Assembly (NCBI RefSeq): GCF_004028235.1
Contig: NZ_CP035037.1
Coordinates: 2,604,001 to 2,668,000, forward strand
Direction: 5' to 3'
Length of the DNA stretch: 64,000 bases
Source: Leucobacter muris
GTDB taxonomy: Bacteria > Actinomycetota > Actinomycetes > Actinomycetales > Microbacteriaceae
Shown here: positions 52,190-62,427 of the stretch, piece after piece
Numbering within the stretch: the stretch's first letter is position 1
How the letters are laid out: each line of letters begins with the position of its first letter
The notes under the pieces: model-generated
The model's database searches: none
What the model saw: the letters and a program-made list of their open reading frames with translations, nothing else
What the model was told of the DNA's origin: nothing
Program-made: the position numbers and the translations under genes

Positions 52190-52236
52190 CGACGCGGCAC
52201 CCGAAAAGAACCCCGTTCATTTTGCGTGCCGCGTCG
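52190..52236. promoter_or_regulatory. Inverted repeat in the TetR/amidohydrolase intergenic region
   Basis: CGACGCGGCAC (52190-52200) pairs perfectly with GTGCCGCGTCG (52226-52236). The gap 52063-52368 is 306 bases, encodes no credible protein, and carries TACTAT at 52181-52186 as a possible plus-strand -10 box. The repeat could be a TetR operator or a leader hairpin. Confidence 0.55.
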
Positions 52237-52368
52237 CGGCGAGAGCGATTCGTCGCGAGGCCGAGCACACATCGAAGGAGATCCCGTGGCCGCTGCCCCC
52301 GACGCCGGCACCGCCGCTCGGCGCGCCGCTCTCGCCTTCGCAGCCCCCACGCAGAGAAGGACGCACCC

Positions 52369-53994
52369 ATGAGCCTCACGATCTTCACCGGCGGCACCGT
52401 GATCGTCGACCCCGCGGGCGAGCACGGCCCCGTCACGACCACCGCGATCGCGTTCAGAGAGGACCGAGTCGCGGCCCACGGCGCGGCGGCCGAGGCGCTG
52501 GCCTCGGAGCCGGGCGCGGTGCGCGTCGACCTCGCGGGCGGCGTGCTGGCGCCGGCGCCCGGTGACGGCCACGCCCACCCGCTGCTCGGCGGGCTCGAGG
52601 CGCTCGGGCCGAACGTGCGCGACGCCTCCGATCTCGCGGGCATCCTCGAGGCCGTGGCGGCGTGGAAGGCCGAGCATCCCGAGACCGAATGGATCGTGGG
52701 CGGCAGCTACGACGCCACCTTCGCCGAGGGCGGCCTCTTCGACGCCCGATGGCTCGACGAGGCGACGGGCGACACCCCCACGATCCTGCGCGCCTGGGAC
52801 TACCACACCGCGTGGGCCAACTCCGCAGCGCTGCGGGCGGGCGGCATCACCGCCGAGACCCCGGACCCCGCCCTCGGACGCATCGTGCGACGCGAGGACG
52901 GCGCGCCGCTCGGCACCCTGCAGGAGGCCGCGGCGAACGACTTCCTCGCCGACGTCGTGCCCCCGTTCTCGCTCGCGCAGCGGGTCGCCGCCCTCGAGCA
53001 GGCCACCCTCGGGTACGCCGCCCAGGGCACCACCTGGGTGCAGGACGCGTGGGTCGAGCTCGACACCCTGCCCGTCTACGTCGCCGCAGCCGAATCCGGC
53101 CGCCTGCACACGCGCCTCAATCTGGCCTTCCGCGCCGACCCGGCCCGCTGGCGCCGGCAGGTCGAGGAGTTCGTCGCGGCCCGCGCCGAGGTGCGGGCGC
53201 TGGGCGCGGATCGCCTCACCGCGGAGACCGTCAAGTTCTTCGCCGATGGGGTGATCGAGAGCCACACGGCCGCCATGATCGCCCCCTACGCCGACCGTCC
53301 CGACGAGCGCGGCCTGCCGAACTGGACGGCCTCGGAGCTCGCAGAGGCCGCCGCCGCGTTCGACGCCGAGGGGTTCCAGCTCCACATCCACGCCATCGGC
53401 GACGCCGCGAACCGCGACGCCCTCGACGCGCTCGAGGCGGCGATCCGAGACGATCCCGCCCGCGAACGGCACCACGTCGTCGCGCACGTCGCCGTGCTCG
53501 ATCCCGCCGACATCGCACGCTTCGCCGAGCTCGGCGTCATCGCCAACTTCGAGCCCTACTGGGCGCAGTGCGACGCCGTGATGCGCGACCTCACGATTCC
53601 GCATCTCGGCCATCCCCGCGACGAGTGGCAGTACCTCATCGGTTCGGTGCACCGCAGCGGCGCCACCGTGTCGTTCGGCAGCGACTGGCCCGTGACCACG
53701 CGCGACTGGCGCCCCGCGCTCTCGACCGCGATCACGCGGCACAGCCACGCGGAGCCCGGCGCCCCCGCCTGGCTGCCCGCCGAGCGCGTCGACGCGGGTA
53801 CCGCCTACGCGGCGTACACCTCCGGCATCGCCCGCCAGGCCCTTGCGGGCGCGGATCGCGGCACCCTCGAGACCGGCCGCATCGCCGACGCCGTGTGGCT
53901 CTCCGCCGATCCGCTCTCGATCGCCCCCGAGGCGATCGCCGACCTCGCCGTGCACGGCACGTGGCTCGCGGGCGACGAAACATATCGGGCGTAA
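52369..53994 (+). CDS. Amidohydrolase, YtcJ-like
   Basis: 541 residues, metal-dependent amidohydrolase family 3. GDGHAHPLLGG carries the first two metal histidines (His68, His70); FFADGVIESHTAAMIAPYAD, LHIHAIGDAANRDALDALEA and FGSDWPVTTRDWRPALSTAI supply the others and the catalytic Asp. No signal peptide. Substrate unknown, probably an amide or cyclic compound taken up by the permease 40 bases downstream. ATG has only a modest AGAAGGA ribosome site. Confidence 0.88.
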   Translation: MSLTIFTGGTVIVDPAGEHGPVTTTAIAFREDRVAAHGAAAEALASEPGAVRVDLAGGVLAPAPGDGHAHPLLGGLEALGPNVRDASDLAGILEAVAAWKAEHPETEWIVGGSYDATFAEGGLFDARWLDEATGDTPTILRAWDYHTAWANSAALRAGGITAETPDPALGRIVRREDGAPLGTLQEAAANDFLADVVPPFSLAQRVAALEQATLGYAAQGTTWVQDAWVELDTLPVYVAAAESGRLHTRLNLAFRADPARWRRQVEEFVAARAEVRALGADRLTAETVKFFADGVIESHTAAMIAPYADRPDERGLPNWTASELAEAAAAFDAEGFQLHIHAIGDAANRDALDALEAAIRDDPARERHHVVAHVAVLDPADIARFAELGVIANFEPYWAQCDAVMRDLTIPHLGHPRDEWQYLIGSVHRSGATVSFGSDWPVTTRDWRPALSTAITRHSHAEPGAPAWLPAERVDAGTAYAAYTSGIARQALAGADRGTLETGRIADAVWLSADPLSIAPEAIADLAVHGTWLAGDETYRA

Positions 53995-54034
53995 TCTTCA
54001 TCACAACCGCTTCACTCGATTCAAAGGAGACACT

Positions 54035-55450
54035 GTGAGCGATTCATCCCAGCCGCATCTCAAGCGGGCACTCGGCCTCACCGGCCTCACGCTGTTCGGC
54101 GTGACCTACATGACGGTGATCACGGTCTTCACGACCTACGGCATCGTCAACCAGGTCACCGACGGCCACCTCCCCGCGGCCTACGTCGTCGCGGTCGTCA
54201 CGATGCTCTTCACCGCCGCCAGCTACGGTGCGATGGTGCGCCGCTACCCCGTGGCGGGCTCCGCCTACACCTACTCGCAGCAGTCGTTCGGCGGTGCCGC
54301 GGGCTTCCTCACCGGCTGGGTCATGCTGCTCGACTACCTGTTCATCCCGATGATCAACTTCATGCTCATCGGCATCTACCTGAACACGCAGTTCCCCGCG
54401 ATCCCCGCGTGGATCTTCACCCTCGCGGCGCTGCTCATCGTGCTCCTCTTCAACGTGCTCGGCATCACGCTCGTGAACCGGGCCAACATGGTGATCATCG
54501 CGCTCTCCGTGGTGCTCGTGGTGCTGTTCATGGTGCTCGCCTTCAAGCACTCGCTCGGCGGCAACACCGAGATCAGCCTCATCGAGCCTTTCACCTTCGG
54601 AGAGGGCGGGATCGGCGCGGTCGCCTCCGGCGCCGCGATCCTCGCGCTCTCGTTCCTCGGCTTCGACGCGGTCTCCACGCTCTCCGAGGAGGCCAAGCGG
54701 CCCCGCAAGGACATCCCGCGCGCGATCGTGCTCGCGACGATGGTGGGAGGCCTCTTCTTCATCCTCGTCTCGTGGGCCGGCGCCATGGCCTACCAGCCGG
54801 ACTGGGAGTCGCTCACCGCGGGCGAGGTCGACGCCGCCGGCGTCACGGTGATGAACAACATCGGCGGCGAGGCGTTCACCGCGTTCTTCGTCGCGGTCTA
54901 CGTGGTGGGAGCGTTCGGCTCGGGCATGACCGGCCAGGTGTCGGTCTCGCGCATCCTCTACGCGATGGGCCGCGACGGCATGCTGCCGAAGCCCCTCTCG
55001 CGTCTGCACCGCCGCTTCGGCACCCCGATCGTCGCCGCCGTCACCGTGTCGGTGTTCGCGCTGTCGAGCCTCTTCCTCTCGCTCGACACCGTGGCGTTCA
55101 TGATCAGCTTCGGCGCGCTCGCGGCGTTCGCGATGGTCAACCTGTCGGTGATCCGCACCTACCTGTTCCCGAAGGGCGGCCGCAAGCAGCCCCTCACCGC
55201 GCGCGAGATCCTGACGCACGGCGTCGCACCCCTCATCGGCTTCGGCCTCACCATCTGGCTGTGGACCTCGCTCGAGCCGGGCACCTGGCTCGTGGGCGGC
55301 ATCTGGCTCGTGGTCGGCGTCATCATCATCGCGATCGTGACCGGGGGCTTCAAGCGGCCCGTGCCCAAGATGGACTTCTCCGAGAACGACCCCACCACCG
55401 AGCAGATCGACCAGCTCGGCGAGGAGTACCCGATCGACCCGCGCCGCTGA
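54035..55450 (+). CDS. APC-superfamily amino acid permease
   Basis: 471 residues with about twelve membrane segments. GLTGLTLFGVTYMTVITVFT, YPVAGSAYTYSQQSFGGAAG and FLGFDAVSTLSEEAKRPRKD are the core motifs of amino acid/amine permeases such as the PuuP group. GTG follows AAAGGAGA. Second gene of the amidohydrolase operon; the pair suggests uptake and hydrolysis of an N-acyl amine or amino acid derivative. Confidence 0.92.
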   Translation: MSDSSQPHLKRALGLTGLTLFGVTYMTVITVFTTYGIVNQVTDGHLPAAYVVAVVTMLFTAASYGAMVRRYPVAGSAYTYSQQSFGGAAGFLTGWVMLLDYLFIPMINFMLIGIYLNTQFPAIPAWIFTLAALLIVLLFNVLGITLVNRANMVIIALSVVLVVLFMVLAFKHSLGGNTEISLIEPFTFGEGGIGAVASGAAILALSFLGFDAVSTLSEEAKRPRKDIPRAIVLATMVGGLFFILVSWAGAMAYQPDWESLTAGEVDAAGVTVMNNIGGEAFTAFFVAVYVVGAFGSGMTGQVSVSRILYAMGRDGMLPKPLSRLHRRFGTPIVAAVTVSVFALSSLFLSLDTVAFMISFGALAAFAMVNLSVIRTYLFPKGGRKQPLTAREILTHGVAPLIGFGLTIWLWTSLEPGTWLVGGIWLVVGVIIIAIVTGGFKRPVPKMDFSENDPTTEQIDQLGEEYPIDPRR

Positions 55451-55462
55451 CGCGTCGCCGGC

Positions 55463-55506
55463 CAGAGGGGCGGTCGCGGGGGTTCTCCCCCGCGACCGCC
55501 CCTCTG
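55463..55506. terminator. Strong bidirectional terminator
   Basis: Perfect 20-pair stem (CAGAGGGGCGGTCGC... with its complement) and a TTCT loop, between the convergent permease and birA genes. Confidence 0.9.
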
Positions 55507-55509
55507 CGG

Positions 55510-56382
55510 TCAGCGCAGGTGTTCGACGTCTCCCGCGGAGACCGTGAGCACGCCGCCCGTCGGCAGATCCACCACCAGCGAACCGTCCTCCGCGAGCCGT
55601 CGCGCCCGGCCGTCCACCACCTCGCCGCCGGGCAGATGCACCCGCACCTCGGTGCCGAGCGTCAGGGAGTGCCGCGCCACGCGGGCGCGGGCGGTGTCGG
55701 GGTCGCTCGCGGCGAGCGCGATCAGCCGCAGCAGCTCGGCCGCGTAGGCGGCCAGCACACGATCCGCGAGGTCGCGGCCCACCTCGTCGGCGAGGGTCGG
55801 ATCCGCACCCGCCCCGCCGCGCCCGTCGGCGCCCGCGCTCAAATCGGCGCCCGCAGTCACATCGGCGCCCGCGGCCAGCAGCGAGGTGGCCCGCTCCGTA
55901 GGCAGCTCCCACTCGGGGATGAGCAGGTTGATGCCGGTGCCCACCACCACCGCCCCGTCGGGCAGCATCTCGCAGAGGATCCCGCAGAGCTTCTTCCCCG
56001 GGCGGCCTGCGATCGCGTCGTCCTCGTCGCGCACGTGCACGTCGTTCGGCCACTTCACGCCGACGCGCAGGCCCTCGCCGAAGAACGGCTGCAGGGCCGC
56101 CGTGGCGGCGGACCCGGTGATCAGCGGCAGCCAGCCGATCCCGAGCCCCTCGAAGCTCCGGATCAGCAGCGAGGCCGCGATCGCGGTGTCGGGCGGTGTC
56201 ACCCAGCCGCGGTCGAGCCGACCGCGGCCCGCCGTCTGATCCGAGGTCGCCAGCAGGGTGCCGTGGGGCAGCGCGCCGCCTCCGGCGCCGGTCGCGAGCG
56301 CGCGCAGCTCGGCGTTCGTCGAGGGCGAGCTCTCCCGCCAGATCACCTCGGGCAGAAGTTCGCGCGTGCGCCGCAGTTCCAT
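55510..56382 (-). CDS. birA: Biotin-protein ligase (class I, no HTH)
   Basis: 290 residues. Attaches biotin to carboxylase carrier domains. [52 protein letters not shown] and VGTGINLL are the ligase motifs; no DNA-binding domain. An unusual AGAD-rich insert lies at about residue 167-195. ATG follows TAGCGT by seven bases. Divergent from the acyl-CoA carboxylase genes, whose partner subunit it biotinylates. Confidence 0.94.
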   Translation of the reverse strand: MELRRTRELLPEVIWRESSPSTNAELRALATGAGGGALPHGTLLATSDQTAGRGRLDRGWVTPPDTAIAASLLIRSFEGLGIGWLPLITGSAATAALQPFFGEGLRVGVKWPNDVHVRDEDDAIAGRPGKKLCGILCEMLPDGAVVVGTGINLLIPEWELPTERATSLLAAGADVTAGADLSAGADGRGGAGADPTLADEVGRDLADRVLAAYAAELLRLIALAASDPDTARARVARHSLTLGTEVRVHLPGGEVVDGRARRLAEDGSLVVDLPTGGVLTVSAGDVEHLR

Positions 56383-56389
56383 GCGCACC

Positions 56390-56395
56390 ACGCTA
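56390..56395 (-). promoter_or_regulatory. -10 box of a leaderless birA promoter
   Basis: TAGCGT on the minus strand, seven bases before the ATG. Confidence 0.5.
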
Positions 56396-56472
56396 CCCCC
56401 TCGCCCCGCCCGGCCCGCACCCCCGCCCGCGAGCCGCTCCCCCGCAAGCAACACCGCCCAACACCGCCGCGT

Positions 56473-56494
56473 TTCGTATGGAATCGACTACGAA
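56473..56494. promoter_or_regulatory. Palindrome upstream of accD
   Basis: TTCGTA (56473-56478) and TACGAA (56489-56494), ten bases apart, in the AT-richest part of the birA-accD gap, 25 bases before the accD start. Possible operator for a fatty-acid or biotin regulator. Confidence 0.45.
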
Positions 56495-56518
56495 TTTCCA
56501 GCTCAGTTGGAGGTGTCC

Positions 56519-58183
56519 ATGAACCATCCGTCAGAGGCCCGCGCTAGGCTGGCAGGCGTGATCGAAGAGAACGCCACCGCAGCTGCGCCCGCCTCGCCGG
56601 GAGCAGACTCGCTCGCGACCACCGCGGGCCGCATCGCAGACCACCGCCGCAAGTACCAGGAGGCCGTGGGAGACCGCGACGCCGCCGCCGCCGCGAAGCA
56701 GCACCCCCGCGGCAAGATGACGGCGCGCGAGCGCATCTCGGCGCTGCTCGACCCGGGCTCCTTCGTCGAGTTCGACAAGTACGTGAAGCACCGCACCCAG
56801 GGCTTCGGCATGGAGAACAGCCGCCCCTTCGGCGACTCGGTCGTCACGGGAGCCGGCACCATCCACGGCCGCCAGGTGGTCGTGTTCTCGCAGGACTTCA
56901 CCACTTTCGGCGGCTCGCTCGGCGAGGTCGCCGGCGAGAAGATCGTGAAGGCGATGGAGTTCGCCCTCAAGACGGGCGCACCGCTGCTCGGCATCCTCGA
57001 CTCGGGCGGCGCCCGCATCCAGGAGGGGGTCGTCGCGCTCAGCAAGTACGCGAAGATCTTCCGCCTCAACACCGCGTGCTCGGGCGTGATCCCGCAAATC
57101 TCCATCGTGATGGGCCCGTCGGCCGGCGGCGCGGTCTACTCCCCCGCCCTCACCGACTTCGTCATCATGGTCGACAAGACCAGCCACATGTTCGTCACCG
57201 GCCCCGACGTCATCAAGACCGTCACCGGCGAGGACGTCGGCTTCGAGGAGCTCGGCGGCGCGCTCACCCACAACAAGACGAGCGGCGTGAGCCACTACCT
57301 CGCCAGCGACGAGCTCGACGCGCTCGACTACGCGCGCACGCTCATCAGCTACCTGCCCGACAACAATCTCGCCGAGGCCCCGGTCTACGACAGCGACACC
57401 GCGCTCGAGATCACGAGCGCCGACCGCAGGCTCAACACCATCATCCCGGACAGCCCCAACCAGCCGTACGACATGAAGGTGATCATCGAGGCGATCCTCG
57501 ACGGCGGCGACTTCCTCGAGGTGCAGCCGCTGTTCGCGCCCAACATCCTCATCGGCTTCGGCCGCGTCGAGGGCCGCACCGTGGGCGTCGTCGCCAACCA
57601 GCCCAACCAGATGGCGGGCACCCTCAACATCGACGCCAGCGAGAAGGCCGCCCGCTTCGTGCGCTTCTGCGACGCGTTCTCGATCCCCATCCTCACCCTC
57701 GTCGACGTGCCCGGCTACCTTCCCGGCACCGATCAGGAGTTCCAGGGCGTCATCCGACGCGGCGCGAAACTGCTCTACGCCTACGCCGAGGCCACGGTGC
57801 CGCTCGTCACGATCATCACGCGCAAGGCCTACGGCGGCGCGTACATCGTGATGGGCTCGAAGGAGATGGGCGCCGACTTCAACATCGCGTGGCCCACCGC
57901 CGAGATCGCCGTCATGGGCGGTGCGGGCGCCGTGAACATCCTCTACCGCAAGGAGCTGGCCGCGGCCGCCGAGCGCGGCGAGGACGTCGAGGCGCTGCGC
58001 GCCGAGCTCACCGCGAAGTACACGGCCGACGTGTCGTCGCCGTTCCTCGCGGCCGAGCGCGGCGAGCTCGACAACGTGCTCGAACCCGCCGGCACCCGCC
58101 TCGCGGTCATCAAGGCCCTGCGCGGTCTGCGCGGCAAGCGCGACGAGCTGCCGGCCAAGAAGCACGGCAACATCCCGCTGTAG
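56519..58183 (+). CDS. accD: Acyl-CoA carboxylase carboxyltransferase (beta) subunit
   Basis: 554 residues, PccB/AccD5-like. Transfers carboxyl from biotin to acetyl- or propionyl-Co[81 protein letters not shown] and [20 protein letters not shown] are crotonase-type family motifs. ATG follows GGAGG by five bases. A GTG 39 bases later (56558) has TAGGCT seven bases upstream, so a second, leaderless start is possible. Confidence 0.93.
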   Translation: MNHPSEARARLAGVIEENATAAAPASPGADSLATTAGRIADHRRKYQEAVGDRDAAAAAKQHPRGKMTARERISALLDPGSFVEFDKYVKHRTQGFGMENSRPFGDSVVTGAGTIHGRQVVVFSQDFTTFGGSLGEVAGEKIVKAMEFALKTGAPLLGILDSGGARIQEGVVALSKYAKIFRLNTACSGVIPQISIVMGPSAGGAVYSPALTDFVIMVDKTSHMFVTGPDVIKTVTGEDVGFEELGGALTHNKTSGVSHYLASDELDALDYARTLISYLPDNNLAEAPVYDSDTALEITSADRRLNTIIPDSPNQPYDMKVIIEAILDGGDFLEVQPLFAPNILIGFGRVEGRTVGVVANQPNQMAGTLNIDASEKAARFVRFCDAFSIPILTLVDVPGYLPGTDQEFQGVIRRGAKLLYAYAEATVPLVTIITRKAYGGAYIVMGSKEMGADFNIAWPTAEIAVMGGAGAVNILYRKELAAAAERGEDVEALRAELTAKYTADVSSPFLAAERGELDNVLEPAGTRLAVIKALRGLRGKRDELPAKKHGNIPL

Positions 58184-58269
58184 GGCCGCACGCGGCAGCG
58201 CGCCGCGCCTCATCCAGGTATTCTCGAGGGATCGCGCTCAGCCGCGCCCTCGACCGAGAGGAACCCACC

Positions 58270-58545
58270 GTGAACGATCCCCTGCTGCCGCCCGACGCCG
58301 CGGCGCGCGACGCCGCCCGACGCCAGGCGCTCGGAGAGCTCGACGACGCGCTGCACGGCGACGACATCCGCTTCGCGACCCGCCGGGTGAGCGACGACGA
58401 GCGGGCCGCGGTGATCGCGGTGCTCACGCGGGTGCGCAGCGAGGAGACCCAGCGGCGCAAGCGCGTGGCACGGCGGGACCGCGAGCCGTGGTCGCGCTCC
58501 CAGCGGGTGCCCGAGGGCATCGCCGAGCTGCTGTTCGAGGGCTGA
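58270..58545 (+). CDS. Acyl-CoA carboxylase epsilon-like subunit
   Basis: 91 residues. Short, charged, helical; the core DDERAAVIAVLTRVRSEETQ followed by WSRSQRVP fits actinobacterial AccE small subunits, which bind and activate AccA/AccD complexes. It follows accD by 86 bases and the birA-accD-accE order matches that in mycobacteria and relatives. Sequence conservation in this family is weak, so context carries the call. GTG start after GAGAGGAA. Confidence 0.75.
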   Translation: MNDPLLPPDAAARDAARRQALGELDDALHGDDIRFATRRVSDDERAAVIAVLTRVRSEETQRRKRVARRDREPWSRSQRVPEGIAELLFEG

Positions 58546-58567
58546 CCGGAACAGGGGCGCGGCAGGC

Positions 58568-59266
58568 ATGGGAAGGACGGTCGCCGACGCGGAGCGCGAG
58601 CTGCGCGAGCTGATGCTCCGCGGCTTCTCGTTCCCCTTCGACCCCCAGGGCGCACTCTCCGACCGCCCGCTGCGCCGCTCGGCCGTGCTCATCCTGTTCG
58701 GCGCCCTCGACCGCACCCCCGCGTCGCACACCGGCGCGGAGGCGAGCGGCATGCCCGCCGAGCTCGACGTGCTGCTCATCAGACGCGCCACCGGCATGCG
58801 TCACCACGCCGGCGAGATCGCTTTTCCCGGCGGCGGCGCCGAGCCGGCCGACCGCGGCGATCCCGCGCGCACCGCCCTGCGCGAGGCCGTCGAGGAGACG
58901 GGTCTCGTGCCCGAAGGAGTCGAGGTGCTGGGCTCGCTGCAGCAGGTGCACATCCCCGTGAGCAACAACCTCGTGACGCCGGTGGTCGGATGGTGGCGGC
59001 TGCCGAGCGACGTCGCGGCCGATCGCACGGAGTCGGTCGACGTATTCCGCGCGCCCGTCGCGGAGCTGCTGGACCCAGCGGCGCGCGGCACCTCGGTGCT
59101 GCGGCGGGGCGCCTCCACCTACCGGGGCCCCGCGTTCCGGCTGCACGACCGCCTCGGCGGCCACGTCGTGTGGGGCTTCACGGGGATCCTGCTCGCCGCG
59201 CTCTTCGAGGAGCTGGGCTGGGCCGTGCCGTGGGACGCCCGACAGGTGTTCGCCGTCGACCCCTGA
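58568..59266 (+). CDS. Nudix hydrolase, CoA diphosphatase-like (NudL type)
   Basis: 232 residues. Nudix box reads GGGAEPADRGDPARTALREA then VEETGL, preceded by HHAGEIAFPG, the extra UPF0035 motif of CoA pyrophosphatases. It would cleave CoA or its esters to phosphopantetheine and adenosine 3',5'-bisphosphate. ATG start; 22 bases after the epsilon gene, so the three genes may share a transcript. Confidence 0.88.
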   Translation: MGRTVADAERELRELMLRGFSFPFDPQGALSDRPLRRSAVLILFGALDRTPASHTGAEASGMPAELDVLLIRRATGMRHHAGEIAFPGGGAEPADRGDPARTALREAVEETGLVPEGVEVLGSLQQVHIPVSNNLVTPVVGWWRLPSDVAADRTESVDVFRAPVAELLDPAARGTSVLRRGASTYRGPAFRLHDRLGGHVVWGFTGILLAALFEELGWAVPWDARQVFAVDP

Positions 59267-59344
59267 GCGCGCCCGCCTCCTGTCCCGCCTACCCGGCACC
59301 CCGCCTGCCCCGCACCCCGCACCCCACCTGCACCCCCACCCCTG

Positions 59345-59402
59345 CCGAGCTGACGCGTGTGGTCGCCGCGCGCTGCGGGAGCGACCGCACGCGTCAGCTC
59401 GG
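59345..59402. repeat. Dispersed palindromic element, copy 2
   Basis: Arms 59345-59365 and 59382-59402 pair at 20 of 21 positions (CGAGCTGACGCGTGTGGTCG). Same arm and loop design as 40187-40241, with loops of 16 and 17 bases both ending GGGAG. It lies in a C-rich 231-base gap after the Nudix gene, with no coding content, and may terminate it. Confidence 0.8.
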
Positions 59403-59485
59403 CGGGGGCGGGGGTGGGCGAGGTCGGGGACGGGTGAGGGCGGAGCCGCCTGCCCCGACCCATGGACCTCGCAGGCGAGCCGCAA

Positions 59486-59491
59486 TACACT
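59486..59491 (+). promoter_or_regulatory. -10 box of a leaderless promoter
   Basis: TACACT, six bases before the GTG of the TPM-domain gene. Confidence 0.5.
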
Positions 59492-59497
59492 CCGAGT

Positions 59498-61497
59498 GTG
59501 GACAGCGCGCGGATCCGAGCTCGAAGATGGCTGGTCGGGGCGGCCCTCGGTGCGACATGGGGGCTGCTCTCGGGAGCCGCGGCGTGGGCGACCTCCCCCG
59601 TGACCCTCGGCGACACGTACGTGACCGACACCGCCGACGTGCTCGACGCTTCGGACGAGCAGCGCGCGAACGCCCGCCTCGCCGAAGCCTTCGATCAGAC
59701 CGGCAGCGACCTCTACGTGGTCTTCGTCGACGAGTTCACCGACCCCGCAGACCGCATCGCGTGGGCGAACCAGACCGCCGACCTGAACGGGCTCGGCGAG
59801 TCGCAGTACCTGCTCGCGGTGTCGACCGAGGGCCGGCAGTACTTCATCTCGGCCCTCGACGGCGGGCCGCTCAGCGACGCGCAGGTCGGCCGGATCGAGG
59901 AGGAGATCCTGCCCGAGCTGCGCGACAGCGACTGGCTCGGCGCGGTCGAGGCCGCGGCCGACCGGCTGGAGTCGGAGCACGGCGCCGGCGGCCGGACGGC
60001 GGCGATCGTGGTCGGCTCGGTCGTGGGCGCGGCAGGGATCGCGGGCGCCTCGTTCGGCGTCGTGAAGATGCGCCGCGGCAAGCGCGCCAGACAGGAGGCG
60101 CAGCAGCAGCTCGCGCACCTCGAACAGACCTCGGGCCTCGCGCTCGTGGCCGCCGACGACGCGGTGAAGACGAGCGAGCAGGAACTCGAGTTCGCGCGGG
60201 CGCAGTTCGGGGACGGGGCCGTCGCCGAGTTCGCGACGGCGCTCGACGGCGCCAGGCGCAGCTCATGGAGGCCTTCTCGCTGCGGCAGCAGCTCGACGAC
60301 GAGGTACCCGACACCGACGCCCAGCGGCGCGAATGGCTGGGCCACATCATCGAACTGTGCGGGGCGGCCGACGCCGCACTCGACGCGCAGGCCGGGGCCT
60401 TCGCCGAGCTGCGCGACATCGAGCGCGACGCCCCCGCCGCCCTCGAGGCGGCGAGGGGACGACTCGCGACCGCCGACGACGGATCCATCGCAGCCGAGCT
60501 GGTGCGGCTGGGCTCGACCTACGCGGCCGACGAGATGCTCGCGGTCGCCGGGCACGACGAGCAGGCCGCGGGTCTGCTCGCATTCGCGAGAGAGCGCACC
60601 GCGGCGGCCGAGCGAGCGATCGGCGCGGGTCGCTCGGGCGAGGCGGCGGTCGCCATCCGCGAGGCCGAGACAGCAGCGGCGCAGGCCGATCAGCTGCGGC
60701 AGGCGGTCGCCTCGCACGGCGAGGCCATCGCCGCGGTCGAGCAGCGCTGCGCCGAGCTGATCGCCGACCTCGAGGGCGACGTGGCAGCGGCCCGCGGCAT
60801 GACCGACACGAGCGGCGGCATCACCGCCGCCGCCCTCGCCACCGAGCAGCAGCTCGCGAGCGCGCGGGCCGACCTCGACGGCGCGGCGCGCCGTCCGAGC
60901 CGCGCCCTGCAGACGCTCGAGGCGGCGAACGCGCACATCGACGGCGTACTGCAGGCGGCTCGCGACGAGCAGCGCGCGCGGCAATTGCTCGGAGCCCGGC
61001 TCACGCAGGCCGACGACGACGTGCGCCAGGCCGAGCACTACATCGCCTCGCGCCGCGGAGCCGTCGGGGCCGTCGCGCGCACGCGCGTCTCCGAGGCACG
61101 CGCAGCGCTCGCGCAAGCCCGGTCGGCGCAGGGCGCCGACGCGCGCGCAGCGCTGAACGAGGCCCAGCGCGCGATCCGGCTCGCGGCCGAGGCGCTCACC
61201 TCGGCGCAGCTCGACGTGAGCGGCTACGACGGCTACGACGGCCTCGGCGGTCGGGGAACCGTCTCGTCGGGCGACCTCGGCTCCGATCTCGCCGCAGTGC
61301 TCGGCGGCATCCTGGGCAGCGGCCGGGGCGGCTACGGCGGCTCGGGCGGCTCCTGGGGCGGCGGCGCCTGGGGCGGCGGCTCCCGCAGCGGATCCCGCAG
61401 CAGCGGATCGAGGCGCAGCAGCTCCGGCGGATCCCGGCGCAGCAGTTCCCGCAGCGGCGGCGGTTCGCGCCGCAGCAGCGGAGGCGGCCGCTTCTGA
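59498..61497 (+). pseudogene. TPM-domain membrane protein with coiled coil, frameshifted near 60250
   Basis: Signal or anchor helix (RRWLVGAALGATWGLLSG), TPM domain (residues about 35-160: YVTDTADVLDASDEQRANAR, DLYVVFVDEFTD, QYLLAVSTEGRQYFIS), a membrane segment (TAAIVVGSVVGAAGIAGAS) and the start of a helical region, in one frame. Near 60250-60262 the frame changes: after EFATALDGAR the homologous text (QLMEAFSLRQQLDDEVPDTD) is in the next frame and runs to the stop at 61497, ending with a Gly/Ser/Arg-rich tail. Adding one base restores spacing with the paralogue at 62511-63818. As sequenced the first frame ends at 60760; ATG 60265 could start the second part. Confidence 0.8.
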
Positions 61498-61588
61498 CAC
61501 CGATCTCGCCCACCCGATCCGATCTCTGCGAACTCCGAGCACCGATCCCTAGACTCACCCCAAGGCCCTCCGGCGAAAGGAACCCAGC

Positions 61589-62323
61589 ATGACCAAACAA
61601 TCCATCTTCGGGCGCATCACCACCCTCGTGCGCGCGAACATCAACTCGATCCTCGACTCCGCCGAGGATCCGCAGAAGATGATCGACCAGCTCATCCGCG
61701 ACTACACCAACAACATCGCCGACGCCGAGTCGGCGATCGCCGAGACCATCGGCAACCTGCGGCTGCTCGAGCAGGACTACCGCGAGGACGTCAAGACCGC
61801 CGAGGAGTGGGGCCGCAAGGCGATCGCGGCGAGCGGCAAGGCCGACGAGCTGCGCACCGCGGGCAACACCGTCGACGCCGACAAGTTCGACAACCTCGCC
61901 AAGGTGGCGCTGCAGCGCCAGATCTCGGCCGAGAACGAGGCGAAGACCGCCGAGCCCACCATCGCCGCCCAGCAGGAGGTCACGGCGAAGCTCAAGGACG
62001 GCCTCAACGGCATGAAGGAGAAGCTCAAGCAGCTCCACTCGAAGCGCGCCGAGCTGGTCGCCCGCGCCAAGACCGCCGAGGCCCAGAACCGCGTCGCCGA
62101 CGCCGTCAAGTCGATCGACGTGCTCGACCCCACCAGCGACCTCGGCCGCTTCGAGGAGAAGATCCGCCGCCAGGAGGCCCTCGCCCGCGGCAAGCAGGAG
62201 ATCGCCGCCTCGACCCTCGACGCCCAGTTCAACGAGCTCGAGAACTTCGAGGCCGTCACCGAGGTGGAGGCGCGCCTCGCCGCGCTCAAGAGCGGACGCA
62301 CCGCGCAGGCGATCGAGCAGTAG
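61589..62323 (+). CDS. pspA: PspA/IM30 family protein
   Basis: 244 residues, almost wholly coiled-coil helix. FGRITTLVRANINSILDSAE, DPQKMIDQLIRDYTNNIADA and the alpha-helical core DVKTAEEWGRKAIAA are family motifs. PspA-type ESCRT-III-like proteins coat and repair stressed inner membrane. ATG follows AAAGGA; TAGACT about 35 bases upstream is a possible -10. It sits between two paralogous coiled-coil genes, suggesting one envelope-stress unit. Confidence 0.93.
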   Translation: MTKQSIFGRITTLVRANINSILDSAEDPQKMIDQLIRDYTNNIADAESAIAETIGNLRLLEQDYREDVKTAEEWGRKAIAASGKADELRTAGNTVDADKFDNLAKVALQRQISAENEAKTAEPTIAAQQEVTAKLKDGLNGMKEKLKQLHSKRAELVARAKTAEAQNRVADAVKSIDVLDPTSDLGRFEEKIRRQEALARGKQEIAASTLDAQFNELENFEAVTEVEARLAALKSGRTAQAIEQ

Positions 62324-62331
62324 CCGGCCGG

Positions 62332-62367
62332 GGCGGGAGGGCGGGCGCGCGGCGCCTCCCTCCCGCC
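62332..62367 (+). terminator. GC hairpin after pspA
   Basis: GGCGGGAGG (62332-62340) pairs with CCTCCCGCC (62359-62367), nine bases after the pspA stop. Confidence 0.6.
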
Positions 62368-62427
62368 GCCGTTCCGGAGGGCGGTGCGACGGGACCGGGG
62401 GGCTGCCCGACCGGTGCCCGGGGCCCG

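Noticed and set aside
60240..60270. Programmed ribosomal frameshift in the TPM gene
   Set aside because: No slippery heptamer or downstream pseudoknot-like element is evident, and the paralogue shows a continuous frame; mutation or error is simpler.
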